Program-made: the position numbers and the translations under genes | The notes under the pieces: model-generated | What the model saw: the letters and a program-made list of their open reading frames with translations, nothing else | What the model was told of the DNA's origin: nothing | The model's database searches: none | Assembly (NCBI RefSeq): GCF_007625075.1 | Contig: NZ_QMIE01000005.1 | Coordinates: 124,001-188,000 of the forward strand | Origin: Oceanidesulfovibrio indonesiensis | Lineage (GTDB): Bacteria; Desulfobacterota; Desulfovibrionia; Desulfovibrionales; Desulfovibrionaceae | Length of the DNA: 64,000 nt | Direction of reading: 5' to 3' | Shown here: piece by piece, positions 29,993 to 38,472 of the stretch | Numbering within the stretch: position 1 is the stretch's first letter | Layout: every line of letters begins with the position of its first letter

Positions 29993-31378
29993 TCAACTTG
30001 AAGCGGATTCGGCCGGTTCAGAAGTATCCTCGCGGGCTGTGCGGTGCAAGTCTGCGAGCCCGGCGAGGCTCAGGTTGTGTTCGCTTTCGGCGATGCAGCC
30101 GTGCAGCAGCCGGAACGCTTCCACGAGGCGTGGGAACTTGTCCAGCACGACATCGTCGCTACCCGCATAGTTGCGTTGGGCAAAATGGTCCACCACGTCC
30201 TGAATCCTGATATGGTCCGGGGATTTGATGAGGCTCACGCGTTCTTCCTCGCCGGCATCCATGATTCCGACAAAGCCGGCCTCGGCAAGGATGTAGATGG
30301 TGTCTTCCACGAGGGAACGCGGCAGTCCGAGTCGACCCGCAATTTCGCGTAAGGTCGGCGGCTGCTGCCTGGAGAAAAAGTTCTCCGTGAGCGTGACGAG
30401 CAGGGCAAGCCCTACGCGCTGCCGTTCCTCCTCGGACAGTGTTTCATATTTTGCCTCCCGCGCCTGGTGGCGGAAGTTCTGGAACGTGAAACACATCTCC
30501 GCCCCGATCAGCACGATGGCCCAGCTTGCGTACAGCCAGACGAGGAAGATGGGCAGTTGCGCGAAACTGCCATATATGGCGTTGGATCGCGCCACCCCCA
30601 CCTGGAATTCCACGTAGAACCACTGAGCGATCTGCCAGATGGTGCCGGCGATGATGGCGCCGTATATGGCCGGAAGTATCTGGACCTTAGTGTTGGGGAA
30701 GAATTTGTAGAGGAAAGCAAGCGCCGCCCAGACCGCCAGATAAGGCAGAACCTTGAGAAACAGCACGTACATTTCGCTCATGATGGAGTACTCGAGCAGC
30801 GACTGCACGAACTCGTTGTTCTGCATCGTGGCGGTCGCGCTGATGGCCACTATAATGAGCACCGGGAAGACGAGGCTCACGGAGATGTAGTCCGCTATCT
30901 TGCGGCCCACGGGCCGAGAGCGCTTGGCCGCCCAGATGGTGTTGAAGGAGTTCTCGATGTTGGAGAGCAGGCTGATGACCGTGAAAAACAGAAATCCCGT
31001 GCCCACGGCGCCCAGCGTGCTCACGTTGGTCTTGTTGATGTATTCGATGATGGTGTCCACGATCTGCTCACGGCCGGCGGCCACTTCCAGAAGTATGTCC
31101 CGGATGTATGGCGTGTTCTGGAATCCCAGTCCCTTGAGCACGGAGAAGGCCACGGCCAGAAACGGGACGATGGACAGGATGGTCGCGTAGGTGAGGGCTG
31201 AGGCGCGCAGGAAGACGCGGTCCTTGTTCACGCCATCAACAAGGATGATGATCCACTTGAGTATGTTTGTGGCAATGCGCTTGAGCCGCGAGCTTCCGAC
31301 GGAATCGTGTGTCCAGAGCTCGTGGCGAATGAAATGTTCAGCGCGGAACAGCGTTCGCGAGACCAGGCCTTCGGACAT
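29993..31378 (-). CDS. YihY/BrkB family membrane protein with C-terminal winged-helix-like extension
   Basis: This protein has 461 residues. Residues about 35-310 are the YihY (UPF0761) membrane domain with about six transmembrane segments; LRASALTYATILSIVPFLAV and AQLPIFLVWLYASWAIVLIG are family-typical. The family was once called RNase BN, wrongly; its function is unknown. Residues about 325-400 look like a winged helix (LTENFFSRQQPPTLREIAGR then VEDTIYILAEAGFVGIMD), an extension found in only part of the family. The ATG at 31378 has GAGG upstream. It stands between the repeat element and the aldehyde oxidoreductase operon. Confidence 0.88.
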   Translation of the reverse strand: MSEGLVSRTLFRAEHFIRHELWTHDSVGSSRLKRIATNILKWIIILVDGVNKDRVFLRASALTYATILSIVPFLAVAFSVLKGLGFQNTPYIRDILLEVAAGREQIVDTIIEYINKTNVSTLGAVGTGFLFFTVISLLSNIENSFNTIWAAKRSRPVGRKIADYISVSLVFPVLIIVAISATATMQNNEFVQSLLEYSIMSEMYVLFLKVLPYLAVWAALAFLYKFFPNTKVQILPAIYGAIIAGTIWQIAQWFYVEFQVGVARSNAIYGSFAQLPIFLVWLYASWAIVLIGAEMCFTFQNFRHQAREAKYETLSEEERQRVGLALLVTLTENFFSRQQPPTLREIAGRLGLPRSLVEDTIYILAEAGFVGIMDAGEEERVSLIKSPDHIRIQDVVDHFAQRNYAGSDDVVLDKFPRLVEAFRLLHGCIAESEHNLSLAGLADLHRTAREDTSEPAESASS

Positions 31379-31434
31379 GTGGTCCTCGTATGCGTGCGCC
31401 TGCCGGCCGCGACAGGCGCACGCTGCGTATCAGA

Positions 31435-33186
31435 TCAGGTGGACGCCATCTTCATGATCGCATCGGCATAGTTCTTTTGCACATCCCACATGAATGTTTC
31501 GTCTATCTTGCCGCGCCATGTTTCCACCTCGGTAAAGCGCTTGGGAATCTTCACTGCGTGCGGGTCGAAGCCGGTGGCGATTTTGAGTTTCCAGCGCAGC
31601 TGCTGGACGTTGGCCGAGGCCTGGGTGAGGTTGTCGGCCATGTCCGTGAGCTCCACGGCGGCGAGCGCCTCCTGCAACGCGTCGTGCGTGTACACGGAAC
31701 GCGCGAACAGGCAGGAGACCATGGAACACAACTCCATACGGCCCTGTTCGTCTTCCACCAGGAACTTCACCGCGGCGTCGGTATCCTGCTCCTTGCGCTT
31801 CTGATCGTATGAGTAAGCGCCGGTGTCCAGGTGCGAGTGGCGGAACGAGGTTGCCTGGGAGGCAAAGTAGACTTCGCCGGTTGCGTAGCCTGCCATCTCC
31901 TGGCCGAGCACGCAGGCGAAGTCTCCGCCGCCGTATTTTTCCGCCGCCACAAGCGAGCCTTGCGCCAGGGTCTTGTAGAAGTCGTTGGACGCGAGGCCGA
32001 GGTGTCGGATCGCCTGCGCGTAACCCTTCACGTCGCCGAACCTGAGCGGAACGAGGGTTTCCTTTTCGGAAATGAGACCAGTATCCAGGGCCTCGGTGGC
32101 CCAGGCCAGGGCCACGCCTGCGCTCATCACATCCAGACCGACCTTCTCCGTCTCCTCCAGCAGCACGAGCACGTTGGAGGCTGCGTCCAGCCCGAGCATG
32201 GAGCCCATGGCGAAGATGGGCTCGTAGTCGTAGCTGACCTGGCGGTAGAGGAACTCGTGGTCCTTGGCGAACTGCTGGCGCAACAGGCCGATGTGCACGC
32301 AGCCCACGGGGCAGCCGGCGCATGCGGTCTGTCGCAGCAGGAGTTCCTCGGCAAAGGTCTCGCCGGATATCCTGTCCACGGCCGGGTCGCTGGTGGCCTG
32401 GAGGTTGCGCCATGGCAGCGATTTCAGCTCGTTGAGCGGGATGAGGTTCTGCGGCGTGCCCAGGTCGTGGTACTTGCGCATCATGTCCGTGGCGGTAACC
32501 TTCTGGAAGAAGTCCTTGTATATCTTGGCGTACGCCTTGCCGCCGGGCATCTGGAAGTCCGCGTCGCCCTCCATGGCAACGGCCTTCAGATTCTTGAGGC
32601 CCATAATCGCGCCGGCTCCGAGACGTCCGAAGTGGCGGTAGGTGTCCACGTTGATGCAGGCGTAGCTCGAACCTTTTTCCCCGGCCGGCCCGATACGGAT
32701 GATGGAGCGGTGGCCGCGGGAATCGGAACTGCGGGTGAGGCTGCGCAGCAGCTTGCCCGTGGAGAAGACGTCCTTGCCCCGCAGGTAGTGGACGTCCTTG
32801 ATCTGCATGGACCGCGAGCCGGCCTGTAGCACGGACAGGGTTGCAGCGCGGCCGGTGATCATAAGCGCGTGGTAGCCGGCAAAGCGCATGGCCAGAGCCA
32901 TACGGCCGCCGGCGTGGCTCTCAGCGTATTGCTCGTGGTAGGGCGATTTGAAGGCGCAGACCACCTTGCTCATGAGCGGGTAGTAGCCGGTGAGCGGGCC
33001 GATTGCGAAAATCAGGGGTTGGTCCGGGTGGTGCGCCGGCTCCTGTGGCAGGCCGTATTCGTCGTACAGCGCTGCGGCCAGGCCGGAGCCGCCGAGGGCA
33101 TCCACGGGATTGCCGAACTCCAGGACCCGGGACTTGCGTGCCGTGAGATCCACATGGAGGACGCGGAAATGTTCTTGAGTCCACAT
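31435..33186 (-). CDS. aldehyde ferredoxin oxidoreductase family protein
   Basis: This 583-residue tungsten- or molybdenum-pterin enzyme oxidises aldehydes to acids with ferredoxin as acceptor. The N-terminal domain begins LHVDLTARKSRVLEFG and carries SKVVCAFKSPYHEQYAESHAG-type pterin-binding sequence. The [4Fe-4S] motif CAGCPVGC lies near residue 285, with a further cysteine in MVSCLFARSVYT near the end. GGAGGAG precedes the ATG. It is the last gene of a pyk-ferredoxin-AOR operon, one base after the ferredoxin stop. The aldehyde substrate cannot be read from sequence. Confidence 0.92.
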   Translation of the reverse strand: MWTQEHFRVLHVDLTARKSRVLEFGNPVDALGGSGLAAALYDEYGLPQEPAHHPDQPLIFAIGPLTGYYPLMSKVVCAFKSPYHEQYAESHAGGRMALAMRFAGYHALMITGRAATLSVLQAGSRSMQIKDVHYLRGKDVFSTGKLLRSLTRSSDSRGHRSIIRIGPAGEKGSSYACINVDTYRHFGRLGAGAIMGLKNLKAVAMEGDADFQMPGGKAYAKIYKDFFQKVTATDMMRKYHDLGTPQNLIPLNELKSLPWRNLQATSDPAVDRISGETFAEELLLRQTACAGCPVGCVHIGLLRQQFAKDHEFLYRQVSYDYEPIFAMGSMLGLDAASNVLVLLEETEKVGLDVMSAGVALAWATEALDTGLISEKETLVPLRFGDVKGYAQAIRHLGLASNDFYKTLAQGSLVAAEKYGGGDFACVLGQEMAGYATGEVYFASQATSFRHSHLDTGAYSYDQKRKEQDTDAAVKFLVEDEQGRMELCSMVSCLFARSVYTHDALQEALAAVELTDMADNLTQASANVQQLRWKLKIATGFDPHAVKIPKRFTEVETWRGKIDETFMWDVQKNYADAIMKMAST

Positions 33187-33187
33187 G

Positions 33188-33643
33188 CTATTGCTCCTCC
33201 ATATGGCCGAAGGGGGCGCATTCCGGGGCCAGGGCCGCTTCCTTGTCCGGTTCGTCCACCAGCTCCAGACAGCCTTGCGGGCAGAAAGGCACGCAGCGGC
33301 CGCAGTGGATGCACAGATACGGCAGACCTTCGCCGAGATAGATCGCGTCCACCGGACAGGCCTCGGCGCAGGCTCCGCAGCGGATGCACAGGGAATGCTT
33401 GACCTTCACGCCGCCGCCTTCACGCTGTGTGAGCGCGTCCGTGGGGCAGGCCAGGGCGCAGGGCGCCGGGTTGCAGGCCACGCAGAGCTTTGCCTCGAAC
33501 CCGGTGGTCATGCCGCCGGAGGAGTGTATGCGTATCCCGGCCATGGACCAGGAGAATTTCTTGTGGACCTGCCGTGCGCAGGCCAGCGAGCAGGAATGGC
33601 ATCCAATGCATCGCTCCATGCGGTTGGCGAGCAGTACTTTCAT
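33188..33643 (-). CDS. four-cluster ferredoxin-type electron transfer protein
   Basis: This 151-residue protein carries 16 cysteines in four [4Fe-4S] binding groups: Cys12/15/18/22, Cys54/57/62/66, Cys86/89/92/96 and Cys111/114/117/121. The layout resembles the HycB/DmsB-like ferredoxin subunits that pair with molybdo- and tungsto-enzymes. It lacks a signal peptide, so it acts in the cytoplasm. It lies between pyruvate kinase (11-base gap) and the aldehyde ferredoxin oxidoreductase (1-base gap), so it is most likely the dedicated electron acceptor or subunit of that enzyme. A longer upstream reading through pyk in the same frame is not a real start. Confidence 0.92.
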   Translation of the reverse strand: MKVLLANRMERCIGCHSCSLACARQVHKKFSWSMAGIRIHSSGGMTTGFEAKLCVACNPAPCALACPTDALTQREGGGVKVKHSLCIRCGACAEACPVDAIYLGEGLPYLCIHCGRCVPFCPQGCLELVDEPDKEAALAPECAPFGHMEEQ

Positions 33644-33654
33644 AAAAACGATCC

Positions 33655-35085
33655 TTACTTCGTATAGATTTTGATTTCGTTGGTGGATGTGGACTTCTGG
33701 CCCGGCGTGGGCTGGCCCGAGGTGATGATGATCTTGTCGCCCGGGCGGAAGTCCGTGCTTGCCTGGATGAAATCCTCCACGCGTTCCACGTGGTCGCGGC
33801 CGTTGCCCGGAATGTGCACCGGTCGGATGCCCCAGAAATAGTTGAGGTATCGCGCGACTGTCTGATCCGGGGTAACCGCGTAGATCATGTGCGCGGGGCG
33901 CCGGCTGGAGATGAGCCGCGCCGTGGTGCCAAGCTGAGAGTGCGAGGCGATGGCCCGTGCGCCGGAATTCTGGGCGATGAGCGCTGCCGAGTAGGCCAGA
34001 TACTTGGCCGGGGACGACTCCTCCGCCGGGAAGTAGGGCTGCTTGAGCCGTTCGCGGAAATATTCCTCGGCGTGCTTGGCGACCTCGTCGATGAACTTGA
34101 CCGCGGCGACCGGGTGTTCGCCGGCCGCGGTTTCCTCGGAAAGCATCACGCAGTCCGCGCCGTCCAGAATGGCATTGGCAACGTCCGTAGCCTCGGCGCG
34201 GGTGGGTATGGGGTTGCGCACCATGGAGAGCAGCATCTGTGTGGCCACGATGGAGGCCTTCTGGGCGTGGCGCGCGGCGCGGATGATTCGTTTCTGGATG
34301 ACCGGAACTTCGCTCAGGGGGCATTCCAGGCCGAGGTCGCCGCGGGCGACCATCACAGCGTCGGCCAGATGCAGGATGTCGCTCAGGGTGTCCACGGCGT
34401 TGCGGCGTTCCAGCTTGGCCACCAGTGGCACGGCCTTGCCGTGGCGCTTGAGTTCGCGAAGAGCGTCTTCGATATCCTCCGGGCCCTGCACGAAGCTGAT
34501 GGCCAGCGCATCGATCCCGGCGTCGACGCCTTCTTTGAGGTCTATGCGGTCCTTGTCCGTGAGCGCGGGCAGCCTGTGCAGCTTGCCCGGAAAGGCAATG
34601 CCTTTGCGCGAGGTCAACGGCCCACCGGCCAGGGCGCGAAGTTCATAGAGCTTGTTGACCTTGAGGACGCGGACGACCTCGTATTGCAGGAGACCGTCGG
34701 AAAGGGACACCTGCATGCCGGGTTCGAGGTCCTCCAGCAGCTCGGGCACGTCCAGTGGGATGAAAACGCCGTCGCCGGACTCGGAGCGCATCTCCGGCAA
34801 TCCGAGGAAGGAGTGCTCGTCCTGATGGATTGTGAGCGGAGAGTTTTCGATCTCGCCGATGCGTGTCTTGGGGCCGCAGAGGTCACCCATGATGGTCAGC
34901 GGATGGTCGAACTCCTGCTCCACCTCGCGGATGGACCTGATGATCGGTTCGAACGATTTTGCGTCGCCATGGGAAAAATTCAGCCGGAAAACCCGCACGC
35001 CGTGCGTGGCCATGGCCTTGATTGTTTCCTTGTCTTTGGACGCGGGTCCGATGGTTGCGACGATTTTTGTGCGCATGTCGAGCAT
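33655..35085 (-). CDS. pyk: pyruvate kinase
   Basis: This 476-residue glycolytic enzyme transfers phosphate from PEP to ADP. The start MRTKIVATIGPASKDKETI, the PEP/metal site VMVARGDLGLECPL, and SEETAAGEHPVAAVKF are all in place, followed by the C-terminal allosteric domain. GGAGA lies upstream of the ATG. It heads an operon with a polyferredoxin and an aldehyde ferredoxin oxidoreductase and is divergent from the secreted dikinase-like gene at 35392. The link to an aldehyde oxidoreductase suggests coupling of lower glycolysis with ferredoxin reduction; that is inference. Confidence 0.95.
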   Translation of the reverse strand: MLDMRTKIVATIGPASKDKETIKAMATHGVRVFRLNFSHGDAKSFEPIIRSIREVEQEFDHPLTIMGDLCGPKTRIGEIENSPLTIHQDEHSFLGLPEMRSESGDGVFIPLDVPELLEDLEPGMQVSLSDGLLQYEVVRVLKVNKLYELRALAGGPLTSRKGIAFPGKLHRLPALTDKDRIDLKEGVDAGIDALAISFVQGPEDIEDALRELKRHGKAVPLVAKLERRNAVDTLSDILHLADAVMVARGDLGLECPLSEVPVIQKRIIRAARHAQKASIVATQMLLSMVRNPIPTRAEATDVANAILDGADCVMLSEETAAGEHPVAAVKFIDEVAKHAEEYFRERLKQPYFPAEESSPAKYLAYSAALIAQNSGARAIASHSQLGTTARLISSRRPAHMIYAVTPDQTVARYLNYFWGIRPVHIPGNGRDHVERVEDFIQASTDFRPGDKIIITSGQPTPGQKSTSTNEIKIYTK

Positions 35086-35391
35086 GGCCGAAGTATCTCC
35101 TGGCGCCAGAGTTCCAAAAAGGGTTTCGACAATTACCCAAACTACCGGCTTTCGAGCCGATAGTCCACAGCCCTGCCTGAAGGATGCCGGTTGCGGCGGA
35201 AAATCGTCTCGGAAAGGCAGGAATCCTGCACCAGGTGCCTTGTGAATGCACGTGTGCGGCTTGCATATTTTTCAATCGATGTCATAGTAGAGAATAGCCC
35301 TGAACATCTTGATCTTCCATGCGATGTGCCTGAACCGTGCGCTGCGGGTCGGGTCTGCCGGAAAATCGATCCAAATGAGGTATGCTGCTCA
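35086..35391. other. 306-base divergent intergenic region
   Basis: This gap contains the promoters of pyk (minus) and of the secreted dikinase-like gene (plus). A possible plus-strand pair is TTGCAT near 35260 with TAGTAG 18 bases later. A short palindrome GCACCAGGTGC lies near 35229. The plus frame stays open through this region up to the gene, but codon use and the position of the signal peptide argue against it being coding. Confidence 0.45.
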
Positions 35392-38300
35392 ATGACGTTG
35401 TATCGGGATTTTGTTGCATGGCGCCGCCCAGTCGTCCTGGGAATGCTGTTTTCATTCTGTTGCTTCGCGTTGTCCGTTCCCGCTGCTGCGGACGCCGCCG
35501 TGTCTGCGGAGTTCGATCCGGAGCGGGCCGCCTCGCTGCGGGCGCATTGGAGCCGGGTCCAGTCGGCCTTCAAGGGTCCCTACACCATAAACTACTGCAC
35601 CTGCGCCAACGGCGAGCGCGCGCCGGTGGCGGACGAGAACCTCAACGTGCGCAGCGATCCGTGCGGCGAACTTTTCGGTGCGAGGGAGCTCTTCTGCTCC
35701 GCTTACCGCACGAACCTTGCCCGGGACATGGGCGAACAATACGGCCTGTGGGTGGCGAACATCTTTGCCAACGAGACCCATACCTGGGACGAGCGAAAGC
35801 CTTATGACGAGATCGCCAAGGGGTTCATCCTCGAACGATATTACATGGACCATTTTCCGGAAAAGCCGCTGACCGTGTTCAAGTCCACGGGCGGGATCTC
35901 CGGCGCTGAATTCGAGGCCCGATACGCTCCCCGGTTTTTCGCCAGATACTACGCCACCGAGGAGTGGGAGGACTTCACCCACTACCTGGTGCAGTACGAG
36001 TTGCAGCGCCACTTCTTCGTGGGCGAAGACGAGGGGGTAATTCATCGGGCGCGCAACATATCCTCGGCCATCCGCAACAGTTACGAGCCGTTCAAGCCGC
36101 TGCGGGATCTTATCCACAACCAGATGTCGCCTGGTCTCGTACCCATGATCGAGGAGTTCCAGAGACGCCACCCCCAGGCCGGACAGCGCGAGCGATTCGA
36201 GCAACTCAAGGCTACGCTCCGGAGCCTTACTTCCGTGAACGTGGAGTCTTTGTCCCGCTTCGCGAGTTCCGCGCCTTCCCAGGCCTTGCGCGACAAGCTG
36301 GCGGAGGTTCTGGCCGCACAGCCGGGCATCCAGCGCGCCGAGGCCTTGGGGGCACTCGTTGCGGCGTGCCGCTCGGCTGTGGCAGCCGGAAGCCTTACGC
36401 CGGAGGAAGCGGTTCGTGTGGTGGACTTGGCCGTGGCGGCAAATGGCGTGCTCACTGCCGAATCCCTGGCCCTGACCGAAAAGAAAACCCCGCGGACGGC
36501 GCGCGAAACCCTGGCTCTCATGCAGGCCCTGGCCGACGGCGGCTACGGCGCCGGGCTTATCTCCGCCCGTGAGCATGACGAGGCCCATCGCATCTTCGGA
36601 CAGCTTCTGGCCCGGGAATCCATGCGGACCGGCGATATGACACAGGAGCTGGAGCGCGCAATGCGCGTTGTGGAGTGGGCGCAGTCCTCCATCCGCGGCG
36701 TGTTCGGCGATGTGTGGGGTGCATGGACCGTTGTCTTCCCCGAGGTCTCGCGCTTCCCGGACGACGTCATCCGTTCCTCACCCCTGTTCGTATACGCGCG
36801 GTTGGGCAACGCGCTGGCCGACGCGCTTCATGCGGAATTAGAGATGAACCACGAGGTGCTGGGCCTTCGCATGAACCAGGGCGTGCGGCCGCTGAATCCT
36901 GGCCTGGCGTTCGGTCCGCTTGTGTATTTCGATGATGGGAAGAACTACACCCGCGACAACATCGTCGCTCTGGAGTCCACCAGCGCTGAACTGGACCCCG
37001 TTGCCGGCATCGTCACGCGGGACGAGGGCAATGCCGTCTCCCATGTGCAGCTTCTGGCCCGCGCGCTGGGCGTGCCCAACGCGGTCTTTTTATCGCAGGC
37101 ATGGGAGCGTCTCCAGGGGCTCGAAGGCTTCCCCATGTTCTACGCCGTCACACCCATGGGACGGGTGGTGCTCAAGCTCGAAGCCGAGATGGGGCCGGAA
37201 GACAGGGCCATCCTCGCCGAGTACCGCAAGAACATGAAACGCAACGGCGAAGGCGACGGCCGGCGCCCAGGCTCCGTGTTGCGCCTCGATGCTGAAAGGC
37301 TGGACCTGTCCGTGGACAAACCTATGCCGCTGGGCGAGGTGCGGAGAAAGGATTCCGGCGTGTTCTGCGGCCCCAAGGCAGCGTTTCTCGGCGAGTTGCG
37401 GCATTATTTTCCTGACAACGTGGCCGCCGCCGTGGTCCTGCCCTTTGGGGTGTATGCAGATCATTTCGACAGGGCCGTTGTGGCGCAGCCGGGAAACTCC
37501 ACGATCCAGGCGCCGGTCGGCATACCGCTCAAGGCGTACGTCCATGGCGTGTATGACAGATACTTCGGTGAAATGCTGACCGATTCGAAACTTTCGGCGG
37601 ACGACCTCGCGCAGTGGATCAAGCCGCGGCTCGAAGTGATCCGCCATTCCATCGAGGCAATCACTCTGGACTCAGAACTGACGGCGACTCTCCGGAAAAC
37701 GCTGGAGGGCGAAGGGCTCATCGACAAAACCGGCAACTCGCCCACCGGCATTTTCGTGCGTTCGGACACGAACGCGGAAGACCTGCCGGACTTCAACGGC
37801 GCGGGCCTCAACCTCACGCTCTTCAACCTGCGCAGCTTCGAGGATGTACTCGAAGGCATCAAGGAAGTCTGGGCCTCGCCTTTCACCTACCGCTCCTTTT
37901 CCTGGAGGCAGACGGTGATCAGCAACCCGGAGCATATCTACCCGTCGTTGCTGCTTATGGAGTCGGTGCCTTCGGAGAAGTCCGGCGTGCTTGTCACAGC
38001 GGATGTGGTCAGCGGCGACATGGATGGCCTCACCGTGGCCACGGCAGAAGGCGTGGGCGGCACCGTGGACGGCTCCCCAGCCGAGACTCTGTTCGTGCAA
38101 AACGGCGAGGTGCGGCTCCTCAGCCAGTTCAAGTCTCCCTTCCGGCGGCTGCTGTCCAGTGACGGCGGCGCGTACATGACGCGCTCAACAGGCAGGGAAT
38201 GGGTGCTTAGCGGCGACGAGTTGGACCAGATCGTGGATGCGGCACGCACCATAGAGCGGGAGTTTGAGCCGGCGATGTCGTCCGACGGCCGACGCCTTCC

Positions 38301-38472
38301 CTGGGATATCGAGTTCGGATTCGTGGACGGCACGCTTTCCCTGTTCCAGGCCAGACCGTTCGTGGGCAACTCGGATATCCGAAACCTGCCAGCCCTGGCG
38401 GCGCTGGACGACGATCTCGCTAAACGGGAAAACGAATCCTTTTCTCTCAAGGAGACCATCACATGGCAGTAA
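35392..38472 (+). CDS. secreted PEP-synthase/glucan-water-dikinase-like phosphotransferase
   Basis: This protein has 1026 residues from the ATG at 35392, the start that gives a signal peptide (Arg11-Arg12, hydrophobic VVLGMLFSFCCFALSVP, cleavage near ADA-AVS). Residues about 40-480 are an unrecognised domain with several cysteines (NYCTCANGE). Residues about 500-610 are a phosphohistidine swivel domain with His551 in GNAVSHVQLLARALGVP. Residues about 655-1015 are an ATP-grasp domain of the PPDK_N type: Lys662 in GPKAAFLGEL, Arg790 in FVRSDTNAEDLPDFNGAGL, VWASPFTYRSFSWRQ, and IEFGFVDGTLSLFQARPF. The PEP/pyruvate TIM barrel is absent, and the His domain precedes the ATP domain, as in glucan water dikinases. 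It should act outside the cytoplasm, which is unusual for an ATP enzyme. The next gene overlaps its end by ten bases. Confidence 0.85.
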   Translation: MTLYRDFVAWRRPVVLGMLFSFCCFALSVPAAADAAVSAEFDPERAASLRAHWSRVQSAFKGPYTINYCTCANGERAPVADENLNVRSDPCGELFGARELFCSAYRTNLARDMGEQYGLWVANIFANETHTWDERKPYDEIAKGFILERYYMDHFPEKPLTVFKSTGGISGAEFEARYAPRFFARYYATEEWEDFTHYLVQYELQRHFFVGEDEGVIHRARNISSAIRNSYEPFKPLRDLIHNQMSPGLVPMIEEFQRRHPQAGQRERFEQLKATLRSLTSVNVESLSRFASSAPSQALRDKLAEVLAAQPGIQRAEALGALVAACRSAVAAGSLTPEEAVRVVDLAVAANGVLTAESLALTEKKTPRTARETLALMQALADGGYGAGLISAREHDEAHRIFGQLLARESMRTGDMTQELERAMRVVEWAQSSIRGVFGDVWGAWTVVFPEVSRFPDDVIRSSPLFVYARLGNALADALHAELEMNHEVLGLRMNQGVRPLNPGLAFGPLVYFDDGKNYTRDNIVALESTSAELDPVAGIVTRDEGNAVSHVQLLARALGVPNAVFLSQAWERLQGLEGFPMFYAVTPMGRVVLKLEAEMGPEDRAILAEYRKNMKRNGEGDGRRPGSVLRLDAERLDLSVDKPMPLGEVRRKDSGVFCGPKAAFLGELRHYFPDNVAAAVVLPFGVYADHFDRAVVAQPGNSTIQAPVGIPLKAYVHGVYDRYFGEMLTDSKLSADDLAQWIKPRLEVIRHSIEAITLDSELTATLRKTLEGEGLIDKTGNSPTGIFVRSDTNAEDLPDFNGAGLNLTLFNLRSFEDVLEGIKEVWASPFTYRSFSWRQTVISNPEHIYPSLLLMESVPSEKSGVLVTADVVSGDMDGLTVATAEGVGGTVDGSPAETLFVQNGEVRLLSQFKSPFRRLLSSDGGAYMTRSTGREWVLSGDELDQIVDAARTIEREFEPAMSSDGRRLPWDIEFGFVDGTLSLFQARPFVGNSDIRNLPALAALDDDLAKRENESFSLKETITWQ

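Noticed and set aside
35392-38472. Annotation as phosphoenolpyruvate synthase
   Set aside because: No PEP/pyruvate-binding barrel exists after the ATP domain, the domain order is different, and the protein has a signal peptide.
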